DNA of 5,043 bases, from the NCBI GenBank assembly GCA_036310525.1, contig JAXJRQ010000001.1:1-5043 (forward strand), in the 5' to 3' direction. The translations under genes were made by a program, and so were the position numbers. Shown piece after piece: positions 1-5,043 of this stretch (positions are counted from its first letter, which is position 1; each line of letters opens with the position of its first letter). Source of the stretch: UBA4716 sp036310525. Lineage in GTDB: Bacteria > Bacillota > Clostridia > UBA1381. The notes beneath the pieces were generated by a model that was given only the letters and a program-made list of their open reading frames with translations, was not told the DNA's origin and searched no databases.

Positions 1-21
1 CAAATATAATTGTTTGCAACT

Positions 22-104
22 GTATACAATTTACCGCCGTAGGGGCGGATGCCCACATCCGCCCGTGAACATAACAACGGGACGATGTAGGCATCGTCCC
101 CTAC
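22..104. repeat. Double-hairpin palindromic repeat, left copy with left outer arm
   Basis: The 66-bp core (39-104) opens with GTAGGGG and closes with its reverse complement CCCCTAC. It holds two 9-bp GC-rich hairpins: stem 43-51/56-64 with loop CCCA, and stem 79-87/92-100 with loop TAGG. CCCGT (62-66) can also pair with ACGGG (77-81), so alternative folds are possible. A second copy of the core lies at 4962-5026 in the same orientation, differing by two substitutions and one single-base indel. The 17 nt to the left (22-38, GTATACAATTTACCGCC) recur at the right edge of the window in inverted orientation. The element begins 29 bp after the stop codon of the oxidoreductase, so its hairpins could also help end or protect that transcript. 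That role is inference, as no long T-run follows on the minus strand. Confidence 0.85.
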
Positions 105-133
105 AATAACATAATATTTATCTCACCGATAAA

Positions 134-1381
134 TTACAATTTTGCACCATTACTAACTAATATTGTTTGTACTTCATTTATATCAACATTATGCAAATTT
201 GCGCCCGAATTATACGCTACTCCAATTGCTGTACCTGCAGCTTCACCCATGCAACAGCATATGGGCATAATTCTCACCGATGCCTGGGCCTCATGTGTTG
301 CTGAAATACAGCGTCCGGCAACAAGCATATTATCAAACTCTTTCGGCAAAAGGCTACGGTAAGGAATTGTATAAAATTCACCGTCTTTGAAATAATAATG
401 GCTTGTTCCCGAGCCTGACGGGTTATGAATATCAATGTCATAATTGCCCAGAGCGATTGAATCTTCAAATTTAGTACAGTCTTTAAGCTCTTCCGCTGTA
501 AGGATATGTACACCTTTTAATTTTCTGCTTTCCCTAACACCTATATCCGACGCAACTGAAATTATACTGCTGTTTGCAAAAGCCTTTGAATTATCCTTAA
601 GAAATTTGACAATTTCATGTATCTGTTTTCTTGCCATGCTTTCTGCTTTGCTAACATCAAACGGATTTGTCGGGTCAAGCTTGACGATTCTTGTTGTGTT
701 AAAATGAACAATCCCCTCACCTATTCCTAAAAATGTCAGAATATCCTCTCTGGGATTTTCAATCTTACCTTCTTTGCGATAATTTTTATACAATTCCTGC
801 AGGGCGGAACGTTCTTTCTTATACATTTCCACGTCCACTCCGCTCATACGGAAGCATGTCGTCATCGGCTGACAAAGCCCGTCATTATCTCGTCCAGTCT
901 GATAATCACAGCCTGCAAACGCAAACAAATCACCGTCTCCCGTAGCATCAACAAAAAAGTCTGCTTCTGCTGTCAGAGGTCCTGATTTCAGAGCAATATT
1001 TACACTCTTTATTTGTCTTTCGTCTGTATTTACACCAAAAATCACAGCATGATACAGTACATCTATTTTTGCTTCATTTACCATATCATCAAGCACAAGC
1101 TTGAAATATTCAGGCTTGAAATTCATATCCGATTTGGAAGTTTCGTATTCATTTTGTCTTTTACGCATTTCCTCAAATATCCCGGCAGATAAATACTCTT
1201 TCTTTCCGTCCATTTCCGTCCAGTACGGCATAAACGGATATACAAGACAGTTTGACATTGCACCGCCAAGACATCCCGATTTTTCAACCAGAAGAACCTC
1301 AAGACCCGCTCTTGCGGCACTTACTGCCGCCGCCACTCCGCTGAGTCCTCCTCCTGCTACTATAAGATTATATTTTTTCAT
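134..1381 (-). CDS. FAD-dependent oxidoreductase (FAD_oxidored, PF12831-like)
   Basis: This encodes a 415-residue flavoprotein, predicted cytoplasmic because it lacks a signal peptide. The N-terminus is a Rossmann FAD-binding fold with GGGLSG (10-15, fitting GxGxxG), and the acidic residue ending the second strand is E33, which normally contacts the adenine ribose. GCLGGAMS (36-43) follows. DATGDGD (145-151) is the second dinucleotide-binding signature of this family, and GVRESR (281-286) matches its GxRExR segment. The C-terminal FAD motif spans about 351-385 (NMLVAGRCIS, then MGEAAGTA). Length and motif order fit a complete PF12831-type enzyme. The substrate cannot be read from sequence; relatives are often loosely named FAD-dependent or xanthan-lyase-associated oxidoreductases. 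Three consecutive cysteines (375-377) sit just before the C-terminal MGEAAG motif, which I find unusual. The ATG is preceded by GAGGTGAT at 1387-1394. The upstream gene ends in a strong terminator, so this gene probably has its own promoter. TGATATTCT (1401-1409) resembles an extended -10, but it would leave almost no leader. Confidence 0.88.
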   Translation of the reverse strand: MKKYNLIVAGGGLSGVAAAVSAARAGLEVLLVEKSGCLGGAMSNCLVYPFMPYWTEMDGKKEYLSAGIFEEMRKRQNEYETSKSDMNFKPEYFKLVLDDMVNEAKIDVLYHAVIFGVNTDERQIKSVNIALKSGPLTAEADFFVDATGDGDLFAFAGCDYQTGRDNDGLCQPMTTCFRMSGVDVEMYKKERSALQELYKNYRKEGKIENPREDILTFLGIGEGIVHFNTTRIVKLDPTNPFDVSKAESMARKQIHEIVKFLKDNSKAFANSSIISVASDIGVRESRKLKGVHILTAEELKDCTKFEDSIALGNYDIDIHNPSGSGTSHYYFKDGEFYTIPYRSLLPKEFDNMLVAGRCISATHEAQASVRIMPICCCMGEAAGTAIGVAYNSGANLHNVDINEVQTILVSNGAKL

Positions 1382-1386
1382 CTTTA

Positions 1387-1394
1387 ATCACCTC
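1387..1394 (-). promoter_or_regulatory. Ribosome binding site of the FAD oxidoreductase
   Basis: Read on the minus strand, GAGGTGAT lies 5 nt before the ATG that ends at 1381. It closely matches the AGGAGGTGAT anti-16S consensus and fixes this start. The rest of the 93-bp gap up to the terminator at 1475 is AT-rich, with no convincing -35/-10 pair. Confidence 0.8.
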
Positions 1395-1474
1395 TATAAT
1401 AGAATATCACATTTTTAAAGGTTTTTCTTGTATTTTTAACCCAATATATTGAATAAATTACACTTTTTTATCCA

Positions 1475-1519
1475 AAAGCATCAAAAAAGCCGTCTTAAAG
1501 ACAGCTTTTTTGATGCTTT
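1475..1519 (-). terminator. Intrinsic terminator of the DUF378 gene
   Basis: A perfect 16-bp inverted repeat (1475-1490 with 1504-1519) encloses a further 4-bp stem (1492-1495 with 1499-1502) and a 3-nt loop. In minus-strand RNA it reads A6, then a stem GCUGUCU/AGACGGC, then U6, the classic A-tract/stem/U-tract layout. The one non-Watson-Crick position (1491/1503) is a G-U wobble in minus-strand RNA but a C/A mismatch in plus-strand RNA, which indicates its direction. It starts one base after the stop codon of the DUF378 gene and separates it from the oxidoreductase. Confidence 0.9.
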
Positions 1520-1520
1520 A

Positions 1521-1730
1521 TCAGGTATGCGAATGATTTTTCGTGTATTCTCTGTTGAAAAAGAATGTAATACACCACAAACCCGCAAGACCTACTAAAA
1601 CGAAAACAATTCTTGCCAGAAGCGAATCCTGACCGCCGAACAACACACCGACCAGATCAAACTTGAACAGTCCGACCAGAAGCCAGTTAATTGCTCCTAT
1701 TATTACAAGTAAAAGAGCTGTTTTGTTCAT
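1521..1730 (-). CDS. DUF378 family small membrane protein
   Basis: This encodes a 69-residue protein almost wholly made of two hydrophobic helices, about residues 4-32 and 38-58, with a short polar tail ending NHSHT. The N-terminal segment GAINWLLVGLFKFDLVGVLFG (split here as GAINWLLVGLF at 12-22, then KFDLVGVLFGG at 23-33) is the hallmark of DUF378. This is a short membrane family widespread in bacteria whose function is not known. A GGQDS turn (32-36) joins the helices. I chose the ATG at 1730, not the in-frame ATG at 1757, because homologues begin at MxK just before the first helix and a ribosome binding site stands directly upstream. The upstream extension (MCKKKGSDY) would be translated from that site itself. 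The gene is transcribed divergently from the DUF4830 gene and is closed by its own terminator, so it is monocistronic. Confidence 0.9.
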   Translation of the reverse strand: MNKTALLLVIIGAINWLLVGLFKFDLVGVLFGGQDSLLARIVFVLVGLAGLWCITFFFNREYTKNHSHT

Positions 1731-1732
1731 AT

Positions 1733-1746
1733 AATCACTACCTTTC
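1733..1746 (-). promoter_or_regulatory. Ribosome binding site deciding the DUF378 start
   Basis: On the minus strand this reads GAAAGGTAGTGATT, resembling AAAGGAGGTGAT with two changes. It sits immediately before the ATG ending at 1730 and supports that start over the in-frame ATG at 1757. Further upstream TATAAA (complement of 1771-1776) could be a -10 box, but no -35 at a good distance is visible. Confidence 0.65.
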
Positions 1747-1796
1747 TTTTTGCACAATCCTTACGCATGTTTTATACGGATTTACTTTTATTGTAT

Positions 1797-1820
1797 CCTG
1801 CAAAACATCATATATGCAGG
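1797..1820. promoter_or_regulatory. Small dyad in the divergent promoter region, possible operator
   Basis: CCTGCA (1797-1802) and TGCAGG (1815-1820) form a perfect 6-bp inverted repeat with a 12-bp spacer. A CATATATG palindrome (1809-1816) overlaps its right arm. The dyad lies between two divergent genes and just upstream of the expected -35 position for the plus-strand gene, where a repressor or activator could sit. No known operator consensus is recognised, and a dyad this short can arise by chance. Confidence 0.25.
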
Positions 1821-1843
1821 GTAATATATTCCTTTTATATTTA

Positions 1844-1849
1844 TATAAT
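1844..1849 (+). promoter_or_regulatory. Candidate -10 box (TATAAT) for the DUF4830 gene
   Basis: A perfect TATAAT stands 30 nt before the plus-strand ATG at 1880, giving a plausible leader of about 24 nt that contains the ribosome binding site. The -35 region at 17-bp spacing (1821-1826, GTAATA) is poor. The surroundings are so AT-rich that a chance match is possible. Confidence 0.4.
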
Positions 1850-1867
1850 AATAGTAAATAATATTTT

Positions 1868-1887
1868 GGCGGTGAAAATATGAGGAG
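1868..1887 (+). promoter_or_regulatory. Two overlapping ribosome binding sites, ambiguous DUF4830 start
   Basis: GGCGGTGA (1868-1875) lies 4 nt before the ATG at 1880. AGGAG (1883-1887) lies 7 nt before a second in-frame ATG at 1895. The second site is the better Shine-Dalgarno match, but the first start keeps the RRKK residues that a signal or anchor sequence needs. Confidence 0.5.
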
Positions 1888-2290
1888 AAAAAAGATGTAT
1901 GCTTTTGCAGTAATAATTATAGCACTCATAACAATTGCTTTTGCAGTTTTTGCAACGGATATTGATGAAATAAACGCTGAATTTCTCAGCGAATACGGTT
2001 GGGAAATTGATGAAGAATGTATTGAATTTTCTGATATTATTATTCCCGATCCGTTTGATCTTGTGTATGAAAATTATAACAAAATGCAGCTTGAATCAGG
2101 CTTTGACTTACGTCCTTATAAAGGAATGAAAGGAAAAAGATACACATACATAGTAAAAAATTATCCGATAAAGCTTGATGAAGAAGTCCACGCAAATGTT
2201 ATCTGCATAGACTCAAAGCCAATCGGCGGTGATATTTGTACTGTGAGCCTTGACGGATTCATGCATGGATTAAAGGACATTTTAAAATAA
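1880..2290 (+). CDS. DUF4830 domain protein, exported or membrane-anchored
   Basis: This encodes a 136-residue protein with a basic N-terminus (RRKK, 2-5) and one hydrophobic stretch at about 7-25. That is either a signal peptide, with a possible cut after VFA (23-25), or a membrane anchor. The remainder is a small acidic extracytoplasmic domain. Its order of motifs fits the DUF4830 family of Clostridia: FLSEYGWEID (35-44), the IPDPFDLVYENYNKMQ stretch (55-70), GFDLRPYKG (74-82), RYTYIVKNYP (87-96), and a C-terminal GGDICTVSLDGFMHGL (116-131). The function of this family is unknown. Three cysteines (47, 109, 120) lie outside the membrane segment. The protein could begin at M6 instead, but it would then lose its positive charges. 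It is divergent from the DUF378 gene and convergent with the large GTPase gene, with which it shares a terminator. It appears to be a single-gene transcript. Confidence 0.85.
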   Translation: MRRKKMYAFAVIIIALITIAFAVFATDIDEINAEFLSEYGWEIDEECIEFSDIIIPDPFDLVYENYNKMQLESGFDLRPYKGMKGKRYTYIVKNYPIKLDEEVHANVICIDSKPIGGDICTVSLDGFMHGLKDILK

Positions 2291-2327
2291 AAGAATGTGC
2301 GCCTCATAGCGCACATTCTTTTATTTT
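2284..2327. terminator. Bidirectional intrinsic terminator between converging genes
   Basis: A perfect 19-bp inverted repeat (2284-2302 with 2309-2327) has a 6-nt loop (CTCATA). A GC-rich top (GTGCGC/GCGCAC) is flanked by A-runs on the left and T-runs on the right, so it works as stem plus U-tract in both directions. The TAA stop of the DUF4830 gene (2288-2290) and the TAA stop of the GTPase gene (complement of 2321-2323) are paired with each other in the lower stem. One compact element therefore ends both transcripts. Confidence 0.93.
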
Positions 2328-2785
2328 TCTACGATAGAACTTATACTTTCTATCGACTTATTGTTTTCTTTTATAAAAGCACGTATATCTGCTTCAACCG
2401 CCTCAACCTCAGTCTTAAATTCATTTGCGCTGACACGTCTTGCGCCATGCCCGAAAATGATTATCTGTTCCAGATTATCCGATGTAGCAACACGTACACG
2501 GTAATTTTTGCACAGCTCCTGAGTTGCTTTTTCAATATACGCATCCGCCGTTTCTGCTTCCTTTGTATAAACAACGCTTATTCCGTGCACCTTCTCGACC
2601 TCACGGTTATCACCCTTTACACGGTATGCGTCAAAGACAAGAATTACATTGTTCTGCTTCATCACCTGATAATTACAAATCCTGTCAATAAGCAGTGTTC
2701 GTGCATCCTGAAGACTTTCCTCCGCAATTTTCTTCAAATCATCCCATGCAAATATAATATTGTATCCGTCTATTAAAAGATATTC
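2321..2785 (-). other. NYN (YacP/Rae1-like) nuclease domain within the GTPase gene
   Basis: This is the part of the gene encoding residues 704-857. All four conserved acidic positions of NYN/PIN nucleases can be seen (D709, D755, D784, D806), as can the family-typical GHGARRVSANEFKTEVE stretch (815-831), which parallels GQGALRKSARELLREVE in stand-alone YacP as I remember it. No frameshift or stop separates it from the GTPase part, so the domain is made only as a fusion unless there is internal initiation or proteolysis. Confidence 0.88.
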
Positions 2786-4894
2786 AGGACCTTCAGGCAT
2801 TTTTTTTGCTTTATAACTTTGGCTACTCTTTATCGTATGCAGTTTTTCGGGAATTTTTTTCTTTACCGCTCCGTACGTGCGCTCAAAAATCCGCAAAAGC
2901 TCTTCCTCATCAGCAATCAGACGTTTTGTATATTCACGAGGTACGGCCGTCATCAATTCTTCTTCGGGATTAAGATTCATCGCAGGTATATGCATATAAT
3001 CAAACACCTGATTCCACTTTACAACAAATCCGCTTCCGTGTGAACAAAACACCGAATCAGGGGTATTATCAATGTCAGCTTCACAATTATATCCGATTTT
3101 TTTAATAACCTCAGCCTGATTTTTACACGGTGCATAGCCTTTGAATGAGCACTGCAGTCTGCCTCTGCCCGAAGTATACGCCGTAACATCGGACTGATAA
3201 TCACGAACAGCACACACAGGCGCACTTCCCGAAATTACCGACATATCTTCAAATGTCTGTGGTGCGTCAAACTCTGCTCCCATCTGCTGTAAATCAGTCA
3301 TGGCACGACCCGTATTCTCTATCGGAACTTCAAGTCTTATCGAATACCACGGTTCGAGCAAAATCATCTGCGTCTGCATAAGTCCCTGTCTTACAGCACG
3401 ATAGGTTGCCTGTCTGAAATCACCGCCCTCGGTATGCTTTAAGTGGGCACGGCCGTTGATAACGGTAATTTTCATATCTGTTATCGGCGAGCCGGTGAGC
3501 GTCCCTATATGCGTTTTTTCACACAAATGCGTCATAATCAGACGTTGCCAGTTTTTATCAAGCACATCTTCACTGCATTTTGTTTCAAATATAAGTCCAC
3601 TGCCTCTTTCAAGCGGTTCCATTAACAAATGTACCTCTGCATAATGGCGCAAAGGTTCATAATGTCCGACACCCTCTACCTTTTCAGATATTGTTTCTTT
3701 ATATATTATACTTCCCTCTTCAAACTCTGCCGAAAGTCCGAAACGTTCTGCTAAAATACGCTTCAAAACCTCCATCTGCACTTCGCCCATCATATGAACG
3801 TCAATCTTTTGGAGATACTCATTCCACACAACCTTAAGCTGTGTTTCTTCTTCCTCAAGCTTCTTGAAAATCATAAGTGCATTGTGTAAATCCGCGCCTT
3901 CGGGAAGCTTTACCGAATATGCAAAAACAGGCTCAAGCATTAATTCCTCGCTGTTGTGTTCAAATCCCAGACCTTCACCCGGAAAAGTCTTGGTAAGTCC
4001 CGTGACTGCACAGACATTCCCCGCAAATGCTTCCTGTACAGCATTATATTTTACACCTGAATATATACGCACCTCATTTGCTTTTTGTGACCATTTTTCA
4101 TCACTTAAAAGAGCTTTTACCTTAAGACTTCCACCCGTAATTTTCATATGTGTCAGACGCTGACCACGCTCGTCCTCGGTAATTTTAAACACCTTTGCGC
4201 CAAATTCTTTACTGTATTTTTTACTTTGTGTGAAATGGTCAAAGCCTTCAAGAAACTCACGTACACCGTCCATTTTAAGTGCTGACCCGAAATAACATGG
4301 AAACAGTTTTCTTTGAGATACAGCTTTTGTGAGTGCGCTATCACTTATACTTTCCGTTTCCATATATTCATCAAGCAGCTTATCGTCTGCCATTGCGGCG
4401 TTTTCATAAAATGCCGCATCCATTTTCCCAAAATCAAGACACCCTTCCGATAATCTTGATTTTAAATCTGACATAACCCTATCATACTCAAAAGCATCAA
4501 GGTCTGTTTTATTTACAAAAATAAAAGTAGGGATATTATAATGCATAAGAAGCTTCCACAGTGTTTCGGTGTGACTTTGCACTCCATCCGCTCCGCTTAT
4601 AACAAGAATTGCATAGTCAATTACACGCAGAGTTCTTTCCATTTCAGCTGAAAAGTCCACATGTCCCGGAGTATCAAGCAAAGTGAATTCACTTTCACCA
4701 AAGCGAAGCATTGCCTGCTTTGAGAAAATTGTAATTCCACGGTCACGCTCAATGCTGTCTGTGTCAAGAAATGCATCGCCATGGTCAACTCGTCCGATAC
4801 GGCTTATTTCACCTGCAGTATAGAGAAGTCCCTCGGAAAGCGTTGTTTTTCCTGAGTCAACATGTGCAAGTATTCCTGTTACAAGTCGCTTCAT
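2321..4894 (-). CDS. TetM/EF-G-like translational GTPase fused to YacP/Rae1-type NYN nuclease domain
   Basis: This encodes an 857-residue cytoplasmic protein. Residues 1-640 follow the ribosomal-protection (Tet(M)/Tet(O)) branch of EF-G-like GTPases. The G domain has G1 AHVDSGKT (10-17), G2 RGIT (52-55), G3 DTPGH (74-78), G4 NKTD (128-131) and G5 GSAL (203-206), all intact. Domain II spans about 232-315, domain III 320-395, domain IV 396-515 and domain V 516-640. After a Lys- and Glu-rich linker (about 641-703), residues 704-857 form an NYN/PIN-like domain with LIDGYNII (707-714), VFDAYRVKG (753-761), TKEAETAD (777-784) and VATSDNLEQ (802-810). This is the motif series of B. subtilis YacP (Rae1), an A-site mRNA endonuclease. 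The acidic residues D709, D755, D784 and D806 are all present. Tet(M) is about 640 residues, so the extra 200 are a true fusion. The ATG at 4894 is chosen because GILAHVDSGKT must lie at the N-terminus. No leader peptide or clear promoter is seen. Databases may label such proteins tetracycline resistance, but that activity is doubtful here. Confidence 0.93.
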   Translation of the reverse strand: MKRLVTGILAHVDSGKTTLSEGLLYTAGEISRIGRVDHGDAFLDTDSIERDRGITIFSKQAMLRFGESEFTLLDTPGHVDFSAEMERTLRVIDYAILVISGADGVQSHTETLWKLLMHYNIPTFIFVNKTDLDAFEYDRVMSDLKSRLSEGCLDFGKMDAAFYENAAMADDKLLDEYMETESISDSALTKAVSQRKLFPCYFGSALKMDGVREFLEGFDHFTQSKKYSKEFGAKVFKITEDERGQRLTHMKITGGSLKVKALLSDEKWSQKANEVRIYSGVKYNAVQEAFAGNVCAVTGLTKTFPGEGLGFEHNSEELMLEPVFAYSVKLPEGADLHNALMIFKKLEEEETQLKVVWNEYLQKIDVHMMGEVQMEVLKRILAERFGLSAEFEEGSIIYKETISEKVEGVGHYEPLRHYAEVHLLMEPLERGSGLIFETKCSEDVLDKNWQRLIMTHLCEKTHIGTLTGSPITDMKITVINGRAHLKHTEGGDFRQATYRAVRQGLMQTQMILLEPWYSIRLEVPIENTGRAMTDLQQMGAEFDAPQTFEDMSVISGSAPVCAVRDYQSDVTAYTSGRGRLQCSFKGYAPCKNQAEVIKKIGYNCEADIDNTPDSVFCSHGSGFVVKWNQVFDYMHIPAMNLNPEEELMTAVPREYTKRLIADEEELLRIFERTYGAVKKKIPEKLHTIKSSQSYKAKKMPEGPEYLLIDGYNIIFAWDDLKKIAEESLQDARTLLIDRICNYQVMKQNNVILVFDAYRVKGDNREVEKVHGISVVYTKEAETADAYIEKATQELCKNYRVRVATSDNLEQIIIFGHGARRVSANEFKTEVEAVEADIRAFIKENNKSIESISSIVEK

Positions 4895-4900
4895 ATGAAT

Positions 4901-4910
4901 TTCCTTTCTT
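4901..4910 (-). promoter_or_regulatory. Ribosome binding site deciding the GTPase start
   Basis: On the minus strand AAGAAAGGAA ends 6 nt before the ATG at 4894. It supports this start over any in-frame codon further upstream, which would run into the repeat at 4962-5026. The 67 bp between the gene and the repeat are AT-rich and show no good -35/-10 pair. Confidence 0.8.
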
Positions 4911-4961
4911 AGAATATGGGTTAATAATTTATAATTTAGCGGTGTGTTTAAAATGATGATT

Positions 4962-5043
4962 GTAGGGGCGGATGCCCACATCCGCCCGTGAATATACAAC
5001 GGGACGATGTGGGCATCGTCCCCTACGGCGGTAAATTATATAC
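4962..5043. repeat. Double-hairpin palindromic repeat, right copy with right outer arm
   Basis: The 65-bp core (4962-5026) is in direct orientation to the copy at 39-104. Its hairpins are 4966-4974/4979-4987 (loop CCCA) and 5001-5009/5014-5022 (loop TGGG). The loops are exactly complementary, so a kissing interaction or a single long fold is possible. The flanking 17 nt (5027-5043, GGCGGTAAATTATATAC) are the reverse complement of 22-38 with one mismatch. With the adjoining GTAGGGG/CCCCTAC this makes a 24-nt inverted pair (22-45 and 5020-5043, 23 of 24 matching) at the two ends of the window. The element may continue past the window edge. It lies upstream of the GTPase gene and may hold or influence its promoter, which cannot be told from sequence. 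Confidence 0.85.

Noticed and set aside
39..104. CRISPR repeat or tRNA-like element
   Set aside because: There is only one copy at each end with no repeat-spacer series, and the folds are simple paired hairpins without tRNA arms or a CCA end.
117..133. TTTATC/GATAAA mini-hairpin just after the oxidoreductase stop as its terminator
   Set aside because: It is a 6-bp AT-rich stem without a U-tract on the minus strand, too weak to call.
444..945. Plus-strand open frames opposite the FAD oxidoreductase
   Set aside because: They overlap a gene with continuous family motifs on the other strand and show no start signals or domain character.
2297..2776. Plus-strand open frame of 159 codons opposite the GTPase 3' end
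   Set aside because: It starts inside the bidirectional terminator, lies antisense to the strongly conserved NYN domain, has no ribosome binding site, and its Cys/Phe/Leu-rich product resembles no family. It is a shadow frame.
4895..4961. tet(M)-style leader peptide and attenuator upstream of the GTPase
   Set aside because: The 67-bp gap has no short ORF with its own ribosome binding site and no terminator/antiterminator pair ending in a U-run before the start codon.
4895..4999. In-frame extension of the GTPase reading frame upstream to 4999
   Set aside because: The added 35 residues are encoded partly by the repeat at 4962-5026 and would precede the GTP-binding motif, which in this family lies about 10 residues from the N-terminus. 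A good ribosome binding site stands before the ATG at 4894.
22..5043. Composite transposon or integrative element bounded by terminal inverted repeats
   Set aside because: The inverted ends are real, but no transposase, integrase or resolvase lies between them, the core repeats are direct, and the genes inside look like ordinary chromosomal ones. Kept as a repeat observation only.

Overview
The window is AT-rich, and its gene families point to a low-GC Firmicute of the class Clostridia, probably a gut Oscillospiraceae- or Lachnospiraceae-type organism. This rests on the DUF378 and DUF4830 families, the TetM-like GTPase joined to a YacP-type NYN domain, AGGAGGTGAT-like ribosome binding sites, and an interspersed GTAGGGG...CCCCTAC palindromic repeat of a kind I associate with such genomes. 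The taxonomy is inferred from gene content and cannot be proven from this sequence.

Layout from left to right: (1) a 66-bp double-hairpin repeat at 39-104 with a 17-nt outer arm on its left; (2) a minus-strand FAD-dependent oxidoreductase, 134-1381; (3) a strong intrinsic terminator at 1475-1519, polarised for the minus strand, ending (4) a minus-strand two-helix membrane protein of the DUF378 family, 1521-1730; (5) a 149-bp divergent promoter region with a TATAAT box and a small dyad; (6) a plus-strand exported or membrane-anchored DUF4830 protein, 1880-2290; (7) a perfect 19-bp bidirectional terminator at 2284-2327 that includes the stop codons of both converging genes; (8) a large minus-strand gene, 2321-4894, encoding a TetM/EF-G-like translational GTPase fused to a C-terminal NYN nuclease domain of the YacP/Rae1 type; (9) a second copy of the repeat, 4962-5026, with the same outer arm now on its right side, running to the window edge.

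The four genes look like four separate transcription units and not one operon. The most interesting is the GTPase-nuclease fusion. In Bacillus subtilis, stand-alone YacP (Rae1) is known to be a ribosome-associated endoribonuclease that cuts mRNA in the ribosomal A site, and TetM/EF-G-type GTPases bind that same site. The single polypeptide is therefore well placed to be a self-delivering ribosome-dependent mRNA endonuclease or ribosome-rescue factor. It should not be read as a plain tetracycline-resistance gene, because its domain IV tip loop differs from that of Tet(M). The other genes have recognisable families but no assignable specific function from sequence alone.
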